Assembly (NCBI GenBank): GCA_964644705.1 | Contig: CAZXYF010000221.1 | Location: forward strand, 1 to 5,089 | Reading direction: 5' to 3' | DNA length: 5,089 nucleotides | From: CAZXYF01 sp964644705 | Lineage (GTDB): Bacteria > Planctomycetota > Brocadiia > SM23-32 | Shown here: positions 5,021 to 5,089 of the stretch, piece by piece | Numbering within the stretch: the first letter of the stretch is position 1 | Layout: every line of letters begins with the position of its first letter | Notes under the pieces: model-generated | Told to the model about the DNA's origin: nothing | The model's input: only the letters and a program-made list of their open reading frames with translations | The model's database searches: none | Translations under genes and position numbers: made by a program

Positions 5021-5089
5021 CTACTCTGGATAGTCCTGCCAGAAGGCCCTATCGCGTTGTTTGCGCATCTTCGGGTAGTGCAGAAGTAC
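5021..5089 (-). CDS. C-terminal end of an unidentified protein (5' end outside the window)
   Basis: On the minus strand a frame is open from the window edge to a TAG at 5023-5021 and encodes 22 residues ending MRKQRDRAFWQDYPE. The mix of basic, aromatic and acidic residues looks like a real protein end. The gene would run in the same direction as the operon that starts at 4761, some 260 bases further on. Twenty-two codons are too few to establish coding or to name a family. Confidence 0.4.
   Translation of the reverse strand, partial: VLLHYPKMRKQRDRAFWQDYPE

Noticed and set aside
4956..5033. Plus-strand 25-codon frame starting at the ATG in the palindrome loop
   Set aside because: No ribosome site precedes it, it is short, and it overlaps the palindrome arm and the minus-strand frame ending at 5021.

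Overview
The window reads as an ordinary chromosomal stretch of a Gram-negative bacterium with mid-range GC content. I could place the lineage only loosely. A lipobox-bearing lipoprotein points to an outer membrane. The Gfo/Idh/MocA oxidoreductase and the form of the RNase III remind me of the Planctomycetes/Verrucomicrobia/Kiritimatiellota side of the tree, but that is an impression from memory and not a demonstrated match. Some genes start behind strong Shine-Dalgarno sites (lipoprotein, RNase III, oxidoreductase) and others have none that I can see (HAD phosphatase, prenyl synthase).

Layout. Positions 1-108 hold the last 35 codons of an unidentified plus-strand gene. It converges on a minus-strand lipoprotein gene (169-603). 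The two genes have interlocked hairpin terminators (91-118 and 138-170), each overlapping the end of the other gene. The lipoprotein gene has its own plausible sigma70-type promoter at 694-722 and a roughly 90-base leader with inverted repeats. Positions 604-865 contain that promoter and leader, a GC-rich hairpin (801-830) and an open frame without a start codon, but no convincing gene.

From 4761 down to 866 four minus-strand genes follow each other with gaps of 44, 23 and 49 bases and probably form one operon: a Gfo/Idh/MocA-family NAD(P)-dependent oxidoreductase, a Cof-type (IIB) HAD phosphatase, a polyprenyl (GGPP-like) diphosphate synthase, and ribonuclease III (rnc). The first two suggest small-molecule or sugar metabolism, the third isoprenoid chain building, and the last RNA processing. 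There is no obvious single pathway, so the grouping may reflect shared expression more than shared function.

Positions 4762-5020 form a gene-free interval rich in inverted repeats, including a large imperfect palindrome (4923-5002) built partly from YCTTTG repeats. Beyond it, 5021-5089 is the C-terminal end of another minus-strand reading frame that I do not recognise.

I found no CRISPR array, tRNA, rRNA, transposase gene or recognisable defence system. The least explained part of the window is the structured interval 4762-5020.
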